A stretch of DNA of 64,000 nt, taken from NCBI RefSeq assembly GCF_017592825.1, contig NZ_JAGFMD010000002.1:310001-374000 (forward strand), read 5' to 3'. The first letter of the stretch is position 1; each line of letters opens with the position of its first letter. The stretch comes from Roseivirga sp. E12. GTDB taxonomy: Bacteria; Bacteroidota; Bacteroidia; Cytophagales; Cyclobacteriaceae. The notes beneath the pieces were generated by a model. That model saw nothing but the letters and a program-made list of their open reading frames with translations. It ran no database searches and was not told the DNA's origin. Positions 24,821 through 32,382 of the stretch are shown here, piece by piece. The translations under genes and the position numbers were made by a program.

Positions 24821-26296
24821 TTAAAAACTAGCCATTTGTTCGAGAATTGATGTTTTCAAAATACCTATAACTCGCTTTTGTTCGTCTAAATTAAGTGACG
24901 CGAAGCCCAGTCGCATTCCATTATGACCTAATTTTTCTCGATCGTAATTTAAATAGTTCGGGATTTCCAAGCCTTGCTCCTCAGCACTTCTTGCTATTTC
25001 AGTCCAACTCAGACTCTTATTTAGTAAGGCCCAAACTGCCATCCCACCCTCAGGAACTTCAAAGTTCAAATAGTCTCCTAGCTCGGCTGAAAGTAGTGTG
25101 CAAAAGTGATCTCGTCTAGTGTGGTATAACCTCAAAGCTTTTCGACTATGTCTCTGCAAATCTCCATGTAATATCATCTGGGCAATCACTCGTTCCATAA
25201 CTGCATCTCCCTGCCTGTCGATAACCCGCCTCAAATGGCCCGCAGATTCTATGAAATCTTTCGGAGCTACCATATATCCTACTCGAATTGCCGGAGCTAC
25301 AATCTTACACAATGCGCCCATATAGATGACATTGCCATTGGAAGCAATGCTAATCAGAGGTAAGAGCGGTGCTCGTTGATAGTGAAAGTCGTAATCGTAG
25401 TCATCTTCCAGAATAGCAAATCCATACTTTCTCGACAATTCCACAAGGTGCATTCTCCTTTCAGCACTCATGGTAACCGTGGTGGGGTGATGATGGTGAG
25501 AAGTCACATAAACAGAGGTTATTTTGTGTTGCTCACATAGTATTTCAACTTCTTTTGTCACAAGCCCTTTTTCGTCTACCGCTACAGTCATAACCTCAGC
25601 TCCAGCATGTTCAAGAGTCAAATTAGCGGCAATGTAATTCGTATCACCAACGATTGAAACCCCACCATTCCGATGTAACAATTGACTTGACAGATACATG
25701 GCCATTTGACTACCTCTGGTAATCAATATTTGATCCACGCTGCACCTTAAGCCTCTGGTTTCTTGTAAATGATTCACAAGTGCCTCTCTCAACGAGAGAT
25801 CTCCATAAAAAGAGCCATAACCCAAGTGTTTTGTATTGTAACTCCTGGAAATAATGCTTCTATAATGCCTAAAGATTTCTGTCACAGGTGCGATTCTGAT
25901 ATCTGGTGTTCCTTCATCTAATGTCAAACCATTAGGCAGGCTTGGCTCAGACCTGTGGAGACTTTCTATGGCGTTGAACTCAAATGGAGCGTTTCTAGAA
26001 AATCTACCTCCTTCAAGATTACCTCCTGGATTAACCTCGGGCAATTCATTACTCACAAAAGTACCTTTTGACTGCAATGCAACAATCCAGCCCTGACTAA
26101 TCAGTTCGTCATAAGCAGCTACCACGGTCTTTCTATGAATATTTAGATCTATGGCCAGACTCCGACTTCCAGGAAGTTTTAAGCCGCTTTCCAATATGCC
26201 ATTCTTAATTAGGTGAATGAGGGCATTATTAATCTGCAGATATATTGGGGTATCAGCAGACCGATCAATTTCAATTAGGTTTTTCAGTGCTATCAT
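24821..26296 (-). CDS. MocR/PdxR-type regulator (GntR HTH fused to aminotransferase fold)
   Basis: 491 residues. An N-terminal GntR winged helix (about 10-80; IYLQINNALIHLIKNGILES, LPGSRSLAIDLNIHRKTVVA) is joined by a linker to a fold-type-I aminotransferase domain (about 125-485). PLP-site features include the ILITRGSQMAMYLSSQLL segment, the Asp in ILEDDYDYDF and the PLP lysine in GALCKIVAPAIRVGY. MocR proteins sense PLP or related amino compounds; PdxR activates PLP synthesis genes. It is divergent from a PNPOx-like gene across 80 bases full of dyads, so that gene is the likely target and the regulator is likely autoregulated. Confidence 0.92.
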   Translation of the reverse strand: MIALKNLIEIDRSADTPIYLQINNALIHLIKNGILESGLKLPGSRSLAIDLNIHRKTVVAAYDELISQGWIVALQSKGTFVSNELPEVNPGGNLEGGRFSRNAPFEFNAIESLHRSEPSLPNGLTLDEGTPDIRIAPVTEIFRHYRSIISRSYNTKHLGYGSFYGDLSLREALVNHLQETRGLRCSVDQILITRGSQMAMYLSSQLLHRNGGVSIVGDTNYIAANLTLEHAGAEVMTVAVDEKGLVTKEVEILCEQHKITSVYVTSHHHHPTTVTMSAERRMHLVELSRKYGFAILEDDYDYDFHYQRAPLLPLISIASNGNVIYMGALCKIVAPAIRVGYMVAPKDFIESAGHLRRVIDRQGDAVMERVIAQMILHGDLQRHSRKALRLYHTRRDHFCTLLSAELGDYLNFEVPEGGMAVWALLNKSLSWTEIARSAEEQGLEIPNYLNYDREKLGHNGMRLGFASLNLDEQKRVIGILKTSILEQMASF

Positions 26297-26379
26297 AGTG
26301 GACTACTTAATAATCTCAAACTGGATCACAATGCTAGTCCAATATTACATGATATTTAGATTATAAGATTACCACTATG
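26294..26379. promoter_or_regulatory. Nested dyads between the MocR and PNPOx-like genes
   Basis: CATAGTGG (26294-26301) is mirrored by CCACTATG (26372-26379), and ATAATCT (26310-26316) by AGATTAT (26358-26364). The two pairs share nearly the same centre (26336.5 and 26337). A third pair, TGGACTA (26299-26305) and TAGTCCA (26335-26341), is offset. The outer arms include both start codons. A dimeric MocR regulator is the obvious candidate to bind here. Confidence 0.5.
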
Positions 26380-27048
26380 ACCGAATTTGCTAAGACATCA
26401 CTCAATAAAATCGTTAGGGGGCCAAAAAGAGCTCACTACGATAAAAAGCTGGTTTACGATATCCTTGATTCACATTTCATTTGCTATGTGCCCTATATCC
26501 ATGGCAATACATCGATAGTTATTCCAACTGGTTATGGTAGAAAGGGAGATCAAATCCTGATCCACGGATCAAATAAAAACAGGATGTTACTCTCTCTTCT
26601 CGATCAAGAGTTAGCAAGTCTGACTGTCAGTCACATGGATGGTTTGGTTTTAGCCCGGTCGGTATTTCATCATTCCATCAATTATCGTTCGGTCACGGTA
26701 TTCGGAAAAGCACATCTTATTGAAGATTCAGATGCCAAGATGGAGGCACTGGAAATCATCACCGAAAACATAATCCCAGGTCGCTGGGCAGAAGCGAGAG
26801 TCCCAAATGAGAAAGAACTGAATGGTACCTTGGTAGTCGCCATAGACATTGACGAAGCATCTGCCAAAGTGAGAGACGTGGGCGCTAGTGATGAGGTGGC
26901 TGACCATGACCTGGACGTTTGGGCTGGTGTTTTAGAGATAGATACACTTCCTGGAAAAGTGGTCAGAAACGCTGATTGTAAACCTGGTCTTGACACCCCT
27001 GAATCGGTGAAGAATTTCACTTTTTCGAATCACAGTACTCAAGATTAG
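26377..27048 (+). CDS. Pyridoxamine 5'-phosphate oxidase family protein (FMN-binding split barrel)
   Basis: 223 residues with a flavin-binding split-barrel fold: an N-terminal helix-strand with the RGPKRAHYDK motif, then FICYVPYIHGNTSIVIPTGY, ILIHGSNKNRMLL, and the later GRWAEARVPNEKEL. This is the Pyridox_ox_2/NimA-like subfamily (putative flavin reductases), not true PdxH. The likely reaction is flavin-dependent reduction or vitamin B6 handling, but the substrate is unknown. Divergence from a MocR/PdxR-type regulator makes a link with B6 or amine metabolism reasonable. Its stop overlaps the convergent gene as TTAG. Confidence 0.85.
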   Translation: MTEFAKTSLNKIVRGPKRAHYDKKLVYDILDSHFICYVPYIHGNTSIVIPTGYGRKGDQILIHGSNKNRMLLSLLDQELASLTVSHMDGLVLARSVFHHSINYRSVTVFGKAHLIEDSDAKMEALEIITENIIPGRWAEARVPNEKELNGTLVVAIDIDEASAKVRDVGASDEVADHDLDVWAGVLEIDTLPGKVVRNADCKPGLDTPESVKNFTFSNHSTQD

Positions 27049-28229
27049 CGATTTTTATAGAATTGTATTCCAAAGCCGAATGGCGTAATATTCACCGGAT
27101 ATTCTGCTGCTCGGCTATTCAAAGAAATAAAGCCGAATGGACGTATAATCCAACTTCTGCTTGCCGGTCGTGGATAAACTGATAATCCAATATTGGCACT
27201 AAACAGAGCATTAGGCGACCCCAATATGCCCTCATCGCTGAGCTCATTTTTCAAGAATCGTTCAAACGATATCCCAAGGTCAAAGTCAACCCGTCTTTCA
27301 GCAATAGTCATTAGTTGGTAATTAATGCCAGAGACCAAGCCTAGAGAAAATTGAGAGTAGGTTTTTGATAAACGTTCAAAAATTATGTTCTCCGATTGAG
27401 AGGCATTTTCAATATAGCGCAGGGAAACTCTAAACTGTCTCAGGTTCATATAGACATCATTTTTTAAGCTTAGCCTGTCACTTATTGGGATGGTTACTTC
27501 AAACCCGGGTCTCAGTCCTACTCTATTGATGGAGAAGGTATTTGCAGTAGACTCACTATCAAAAAATATATCGTCACTTGTATTGGGTTGAAAGTATAGA
27601 TAGTTGAAAGTGACAGCCCCAAAAGGTCTAAGTTGAATACCCTTTTTAGTCTTAACCTCTTCAGCCGTAGGCTGATTGATCATCTCAAACGGCTCAATTT
27701 TTAAAGGAGAATACAATGGTGAAATTCGTTCAAGCATGACCATTGAGGTGACGCTTTTATTGGATGTCATGGATATGAAGTCCGTTGAGCGTTCGATTAA
27801 AGGTTTTTCCACCTGAGCTCTGACCTCCTCTTTTTTCGAGACATCTTCCAGAACACGCTCAGTAAGAACAACACTCTCATGCTGAGTCAAATCCCCCTCA
27901 GCACTCATTGCATCTTGTTGAATGGATTCTTGTACCTCCTTCTGAACAGTGTCCGAGGCTATAACTAACTCATTCGGTTCGATAGACTTTTGAACATCAT
28001 CCGCTGGATTACTATCAATTGCTTTTTGATTAAATAAACCAGATCCAAAACCAATTGACAATAGAAGAATGAGCAATAATATCGACCATTTCCAAAACCG
28101 CCTTACAGGACTCACGGCTCCGATTTGAGATTGAACCTGAGACCACATGGCACCATCGACAGGCGCTTCAAAGCCTTTCAATTTATCATTGAAAACTTTC
28201 CTTGCTTTCTGATCTGAGCTATTTTCCAC
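27045..28229 (-). CDS. ECF-sigma-coupled membrane-anchored protein with beta-barrel-like C-terminus
   Basis: 394 residues from a GTG start that lies inside the end of the sigma gene (11-base overlap), so translation is coupled. Residues 1-45 are soluble and helical (KARKVFNDKLKGFEAPVDGA, then W..VQSQIG), like the cytoplasmic tail of Bacteroidota anti-sigma proteins. One membrane helix follows (about 47-67), then a charged periplasmic linker (70-190) and a C-terminal region of alternating strands (195-394), as in outer-membrane barrel domains. A protein cannot simply be both inner-membrane-anchored and an outer-membrane barrel, so the topology is puzzling. An anti-sigma role is inferred from position and the N-terminal segment. 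Confidence 0.6.
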   Translation of the reverse strand: MENSSDQKARKVFNDKLKGFEAPVDGAMWSQVQSQIGAVSPVRRFWKWSILLLILLLSIGFGSGLFNQKAIDSNPADDVQKSIEPNELVIASDTVQKEVQESIQQDAMSAEGDLTQHESVVLTERVLEDVSKKEEVRAQVEKPLIERSTDFISMTSNKSVTSMVMLERISPLYSPLKIEPFEMINQPTAEEVKTKKGIQLRPFGAVTFNYLYFQPNTSDDIFFDSESTANTFSINRVGLRPGFEVTIPISDRLSLKNDVYMNLRQFRVSLRYIENASQSENIIFERLSKTYSQFSLGLVSGINYQLMTIAERRVDFDLGISFERFLKNELSDEGILGSPNALFSANIGLSVYPRPASRSWIIRPFGFISLNSRAAEYPVNITPFGFGIQFYKNR

Positions 28230-28761
28230 TTTCCTCCCTTCTGCTGATTAGCCTAATCATTTTCTTCTTTGCCCGTGTTAATAAGGTCCGCGAAGAGCTC
28301 TCGGCAATTGCCAGCCTCTCCCCAATCTCCTTGTGTGAGTAACCATCTATGAACATATTGAAGGTGATCATTTGGCTCTCTGGCAACTTCTGAAGTAAGA
28401 CTATTATCTCGCTAGCACTCATTTTAGAAACAGCATCTAATTCTTCTGAGCTAAACTGCCATACTTCACTTTCTTCTATAGACACGGTAATGTTAGACCT
28501 TCTCTTTTTATAAGCGTCTATGGCAACATTAATAGCGACCCTAGAAGCCCAAGCATTAAAATCTCTCACTTCACGAGCCTTTTCCAAATTCTTGAAAATC
28601 CGAATAATCGCATCATGAAAGACATCATTAGCTTCCTCTTTATTAAGATGATATCGAACACAAATCCCCATCAACCTACCTTTTAGGTAGTCATAAAGCG
28701 CACGCTGTGACTTCTGCTCTCCTGCGATGCATTGGTCAATCAAATGGCCTAAATCCTGCAT
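28219..28761 (-). CDS. ECF-type RNA polymerase sigma factor
   Basis: 180 residues with sigma region 2 (about 20-90; YHLNKEEANDVFHDAIIRIF, ending with the -10-binding AWASRVAINVAID helix) and region 4 (about 120-175; GYSHKEIGERLAIAESSSRT, RAKKKMIRLI). This is the sigma-24-like group typical of Bacteroidota. The next gene overlaps it and is probably its membrane-bound regulator. Two perfect inverted repeats lie within 60 bases upstream of the start. Confidence 0.92.
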   Translation of the reverse strand: MQDLGHLIDQCIAGEQKSQRALYDYLKGRLMGICVRYHLNKEEANDVFHDAIIRIFKNLEKAREVRDFNAWASRVAINVAIDAYKKRRSNITVSIEESEVWQFSSEELDAVSKMSASEIIVLLQKLPESQMITFNMFIDGYSHKEIGERLAIAESSSRTLLTRAKKKMIRLISRREESGK

Positions 28762-28771
28762 AAATCAGTAA

Positions 28772-28791
28772 GTCATACACAATGGTATGAC
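28772..28791 (-). promoter_or_regulatory. Inverted repeat 10 bases before the ECF sigma start
   Basis: GTCATAC and GTATGAC form a perfect 7-bp stem with a 6-base loop. Its position next to the start codon at 28761 suits an operator or a leader hairpin. Confidence 0.4.
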
Positions 28792-28799
28792 CTCGACTA

Positions 28800-28819
28800 C
28801 TTCCATAACTCTATGGAAG
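28800..28819 (-). repeat. Second perfect inverted repeat upstream of the ECF sigma gene
   Basis: CTTCCATA and TATGGAAG form a perfect 8-bp stem with a 4-base loop, between the stop of the upstream lipoprotein gene (28843) and the sigma gene. It has no U-tract. It may end the upstream message or act as an operator. Confidence 0.45.
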
Positions 28820-28842
28820 CTGTTTAATATTTATTTTACCTT

Positions 28843-29556
28843 CTATCGGATAACTTCTACTGTCACTTCGGCTACAAAATAGTGTTCAAATGAGTTTGGG
28901 TTAATCGCTAAACTCCCTTCAAAATAGGTCTCATTACCCGCTTTCAAATTGACGCCTATCTCATACAAAAGCTTGACAACCCCAACATCCAAGCCTGCAT
29001 CTACCTGTAAAAGTGCCTGATTCGTGTTTGGGTCTATTGACAAAGAAATCCAATCTAAATTAGTAAAGTCTGCTGTCGGTATGTTGGACTGTACAATTGT
29101 TGCAGATTGAACGTCCAACACATTGCCACAAAAGGAGTCATTCTCAAAAAGATCAACCGTCACACTTCTACTCCGTTCTACTGGAACATAATCGAAGACC
29201 GATTTGTAAATACAAACGCTCTGATCAACCTCCAATACAACATTGACTTCTCTGACAAACCCATTTAGATCCGTAGCTGAAATCTTAAACAAGTCTTCTC
29301 CATCTAAAAAGTCTGGTCTGGGAGTATATTTTAAAAACGCTTGACCATCTATTATTTCAACACTTCCTTGAGAGGGCGAAGAGACCAATCTCACCTCTCC
29401 TATTTGGCGATTCATTATTTGCGCAGGATTAATAATGAATGTTGCATTGGCATTGATTTCAAACCGAGCATCCAATACGGGTAGTGCATCTTCAGCGAAT
29501 CTATCGCACGAAAAAATAGGTAGTATTAACAAAAGAGCTATCGTTCTTATATTCAT
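28843..29556 (-). CDS. Lipoprotein with cadherin-like/Ig-like beta domains
   Basis: 237 residues from the ATG at 29556; an open frame extends 30 codons further up, but the lipoprotein signal starts here (MNIRTIALLLILPIFSC, Cys17). The mature part has a first beta domain (about 35-115; VRLVSSPSQGSVEII, FLKYTPRPDFLDGEDLF) that matches the tandem cadherin-like/Big_9-type pattern 'g.v.....g.f.YtP...f.G.D.f'. A second beta-sandwich follows (about 120-237). Two conserved cysteines (near 121 and 148) may pair. Such proteins are surface or adhesion components; the ligand is unknown. It is upstream of, and on the same strand as, the ECF sigma gene. Confidence 0.75.
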   Translation of the reverse strand: MNIRTIALLLILPIFSCDRFAEDALPVLDARFEINANATFIINPAQIMNRQIGEVRLVSSPSQGSVEIIDGQAFLKYTPRPDFLDGEDLFKISATDLNGFVREVNVVLEVDQSVCIYKSVFDYVPVERSRSVTVDLFENDSFCGNVLDVQSATIVQSNIPTADFTNLDWISLSIDPNTNQALLQVDAGLDVGVVKLLYEIGVNLKAGNETYFEGSLAINPNSFEHYFVAEVTVEVIR

Positions 29557-29876
29557 ATATCCAAGGTTACAGCAGTTCTTTATTCGAAAAAGCGGTCTCA
29601 TTAAATGATTTAATAACATACTCTTTCTATTGCGGCTGCGTTTCATCTATCAACATTTAATCCATGATAGTCAAATGCGTATTGAAAATCTAGATTGCAA
29701 ATAGACGATGACCCATCATCTTCATCACATTCTCTGATCAACCAATAACCGCAATGGACATCACCACTATTATTAAGGCATCCGACTAATCAGTAAGCTT
29801 TCAACATGGTTTCTACTTCTATAGACTTTGATTTTGTCCCAAACGCTTCAGCACCTTAGAAATTAACTTGTGATAT
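29557..29876. other. 320-base intergenic region with an interrupted small reading frame
   Basis: No intact gene was seen between the two lipoprotein genes. On the minus strand, 29807-29643 reads as an ATG, four codons, an in-frame TGA, then 48 open codons that encode a Cys/Asp-rich stretch starting LVGC and ending GLNVDR. There is no credible signal peptide in front of the LVGC lipobox-like string. It could be a decayed lipoprotein gene or chance. Confidence 0.3.
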
Positions 29877-30926
29877 TTAAAACGGACACCAAAAAGCACT
29901 GAAGTGTCCACCGATAGGCTCAGAATAGTTAGTCAGGTTAGTCAACCCTGAACCATCGGCATTGGCTTTATAAATATCATAGCCTCTTAAGTTCGAAAAA
30001 TCTCTTATTGAGAATACTACCTCTGAACCCGTAATCGACCAAGACGGATTCCATCCTTTGTCACTAGTTTCCGTCCGATTGGAAAGATTAACAGGTGTGC
30101 CACTACCATCCGTACTTATCACAAAGACATTCCAGAACTCGCCTGTCGCATTTTGTGTAGTGTAGAGTAGCTTAGAATCGTCCGGAGACCAGTCATGAAT
30201 TCTTCTTGAATTCACTTCAGTTAAAAGAGTGAGCGATGATCCGTCAAGATTGAGCGTATAAATACCTCGTTGATTCGAATTCGGCATCTGCCCATTGATC
30301 GCTACCTTGCTTGTAGAGTTGGATAATCTGAAATCGGATATGGCTTCAATTCCAGTTACAATGTTACTTCGGCCGCTACCATCTGCATTAATAATGGCAA
30401 GCTCAAAGGCCGAATTACTAGCTGAGACGGTAAAGACTATTCGACCATCGTTAGTCCATCGAGGGGACCGATAATTAGCCGGAGACTGCGTGATGTTTTG
30501 AGGGTTAGTACCATCTGAGTTCACAACATATATATCAGAAAGTGACGAACTAGATACCTTCTTGACATAAAGTATTTTATTTCCATCTGGAGACCAGCCC
30601 GCATAGTAGGCTTCCGAACTGACTGGCGTTGAAACTCCAGAGCCATCCAATTTGACTAAGACTAAACCTCTATTATCATCAATGGTCATCAGCATTGAGC
30701 CATCAGGAGAAATTGGATTGCTGCCATCAATGTCGATCTTAAGATTCACATCAGTCGGACTTATCCTCACAGTATCCGATCCATTCGACAGCATTCCAAA
30801 GATTCCCCCTCTCCGCTCATAAACGAGATCACTCTCTTTTTGGAATGGTTGATCATCAGAATCAGAGTCGCAGGAGACAACAATTGCGATTGCAATAAAA
30901 AATAGAGTTCCTAACAGCTTTCTCAT
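29877..30926 (-). CDS. TolB-like/WD40-like beta-propeller lipoprotein
   Basis: 349 residues. A lipoprotein signal ends AIVVSC (Cys19) and is followed by an Asp/Ser-rich linker. From about 35 to 345 there are about six repeats of the PD40/TolB type: 'W..DG.kI.y...........iyv.n.DGt...nlt'. Examples are AGWSPDGNKILYV, PRWTNDGRIVFTV and YDIYKANADGSGLTNLTNYS. A propeller at the outer membrane for protein or glycan binding is likely. A Tol-Pal role is not implied, since TolB itself is a soluble periplasmic protein with an extra N-terminal domain. Confidence 0.85.
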   Translation of the reverse strand: MRKLLGTLFFIAIAIVVSCDSDSDDQPFQKESDLVYERRGGIFGMLSNGSDTVRISPTDVNLKIDIDGSNPISPDGSMLMTIDDNRGLVLVKLDGSGVSTPVSSEAYYAGWSPDGNKILYVKKVSSSSLSDIYVVNSDGTNPQNITQSPANYRSPRWTNDGRIVFTVSASNSAFELAIINADGSGRSNIVTGIEAISDFRLSNSTSKVAINGQMPNSNQRGIYTLNLDGSSLTLLTEVNSRRIHDWSPDDSKLLYTTQNATGEFWNVFVISTDGSGTPVNLSNRTETSDKGWNPSWSITGSEVVFSIRDFSNLRGYDIYKANADGSGLTNLTNYSEPIGGHFSAFWCPF

Positions 30927-31001
30927 AATAGATTAGTCTTGTTTCATTTATAGACTGACGTGATCTAGAAAACGCTTCAAAGGGAATTGGATTAATGAAT
31001 A

Positions 31002-31036
31002 CTTAAGATACGATGATTGTCATTCGATACCTTAAG
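31002..31036. repeat. Imperfect 35-bp dyad between the propeller and methyltransferase genes
   Basis: CTTAAG at 31002-31007 and 31031-31036 flank ATACGATGA and its near complement TCATTCGATAC. The arms match apart from single-base bulges. It lies 76 bases upstream of the minus-strand gene and 100 bases upstream of the plus-strand gene. Confidence 0.3.
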
Positions 31037-31135
31037 GCGCTAACCCTTTGACCCTTTTTCGACAATTGTATTCAACAGGACCGAGATTGTCCAGATCAGC
31101 CCGCCACATAATAAGCATAAATGTATCTTTGCCTT

Positions 31136-32293
31136 ATGTCCAACGAGATCCAATTACTTCAGCATGTAAACTCTAGTATTCAAGAAGATACTTTTGTGAG
31201 ATTGACCTTGAGTAAACCGATCGATTCAAAAGACATGCTTAAGAAAGTTATTATCTCTTTGGCGACCATAAAGAGACAGTCGCAACTCTCATTTGTCTAT
31301 CGGCACAAAACCAACGATGTCACGAAAAACCAGCAGGTTCAAGACGGTCTATCGACTATAGAAGACTTGCTGAATAATAAGTTCGAAATAGCGAATCTCT
31401 TTACCACAGCATCGGACTATGCCTATGAGAGAAGTGGGGCCAAATCGAGATTAAAGCAGAAAGAAGCCACTTTTAAGTCCGCTCCAAATCGTGGACATGA
31501 CAAAGAAAAAAGGCATCTGATTCAAGGAGTAGAATACCTTCAACTTCTAGGAGTGCTCGACAAAAACGGAAGGGTCTTAAAGGACAAGGGAGACAAGTTC
31601 AAGCAAATCAACAAGTTTGTAGAGGTGATTGAAAGTCTTTTAAAAAACCATGAAATGGTTTCTAATAAGGATTCCATCAAGGTGGTGGACATGGGTTCGG
31701 GCAAGGGCTATTTGACTTTTGCGCTATACGACTATTTGACCAATCAGCTAAAACTTGACGCATCGGTATCAGGTGTAGAAGTACGCCAGGATTTGATTGA
31801 CAAGTGTAACAGCATAGCCAAAGAAGTTGGTTTTGATAAGCTCCAATTTGAACTAGGTTACATTGGAGATTATCAACTCAACAAGACCAATATCTTAATT
31901 GCGCTCCATGCTTGTGACACCGCCACAGACGATGCCATTGCCAAAGGGATGGCTGCTAATGCAGAGTTGATCATTTGCGCACCGTGCTGTCATAAGCAAA
32001 TAAGAAAGTCCATGACCGAAAGCGATGGGCTTGACAGTCTCTTACAGCATGGCATTTTAAAGGAGCGTCAGGCAGAAATAGTCACCGATGCCATCAGAGC
32101 TTTGATCATGGAGGCCAATGGTTATAAAACCAAAGTTTTTGAATTTATATCTACAGAGCACACGGGTAAGAACCTGATGATTGTAGGCCAAAGAAAGAAG
32201 CAAGCAACAGACCCTCAGAAATACCTAGGGGAGATCGACAAATTGAAAAAGCAGTTCGGTATTCCTCAGCATTACTTGGAAAGCTTAGTTTAA
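31136..32293 (+). CDS. SAM-dependent methyltransferase, TRM13/GSTCD-like (Methyltransf_32)
   Basis: 385 residues from the ATG at 31136 (MSNEIQ); an ATG 15 bases upstream overlaps a promoter-like box. The N-terminal 140 residues are helical and include RHKTNDVTKNQ. The methyltransferase domain starts near 165 with motif I VVDMGSGKGYLTFALYDYL. The segment IALHACDTATDDAIAKG followed by IICAPCCHKQ is the hallmark of the Methyltransf_32 family, which includes eukaryotic GSTCD and the tRNA methyltransferase TRM13. RNA is the likely substrate, but no target is known for bacterial members. It is followed by an amidohydrolase gene after 89 bases. Confidence 0.85.
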   Translation: MSNEIQLLQHVNSSIQEDTFVRLTLSKPIDSKDMLKKVIISLATIKRQSQLSFVYRHKTNDVTKNQQVQDGLSTIEDLLNNKFEIANLFTTASDYAYERSGAKSRLKQKEATFKSAPNRGHDKEKRHLIQGVEYLQLLGVLDKNGRVLKDKGDKFKQINKFVEVIESLLKNHEMVSNKDSIKVVDMGSGKGYLTFALYDYLTNQLKLDASVSGVEVRQDLIDKCNSIAKEVGFDKLQFELGYIGDYQLNKTNILIALHACDTATDDAIAKGMAANAELIICAPCCHKQIRKSMTESDGLDSLLQHGILKERQAEIVTDAIRALIMEANGYKTKVFEFISTEHTGKNLMIVGQRKKQATDPQKYLGEIDKLKKQFGIPQHYLESLV

Positions 32294-32382
32294 CACTCTA
32301 CTCGGTTACCACTAAAGAAATACTGGTTCTATTCTGTCAATTGAATTGATACTTTTAGGTTATACCTTAAACAGTGCTGTCC

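Noticed and set aside
31121-31138. TATCTTTG at 31124-31131 as the -7 box of the methyltransferase gene, implying a nearly leaderless message.
   Set aside because: No TTG lies at the proper distance upstream, so the box alone does not support a promoter; it was used only to favour the ATG at 31136.
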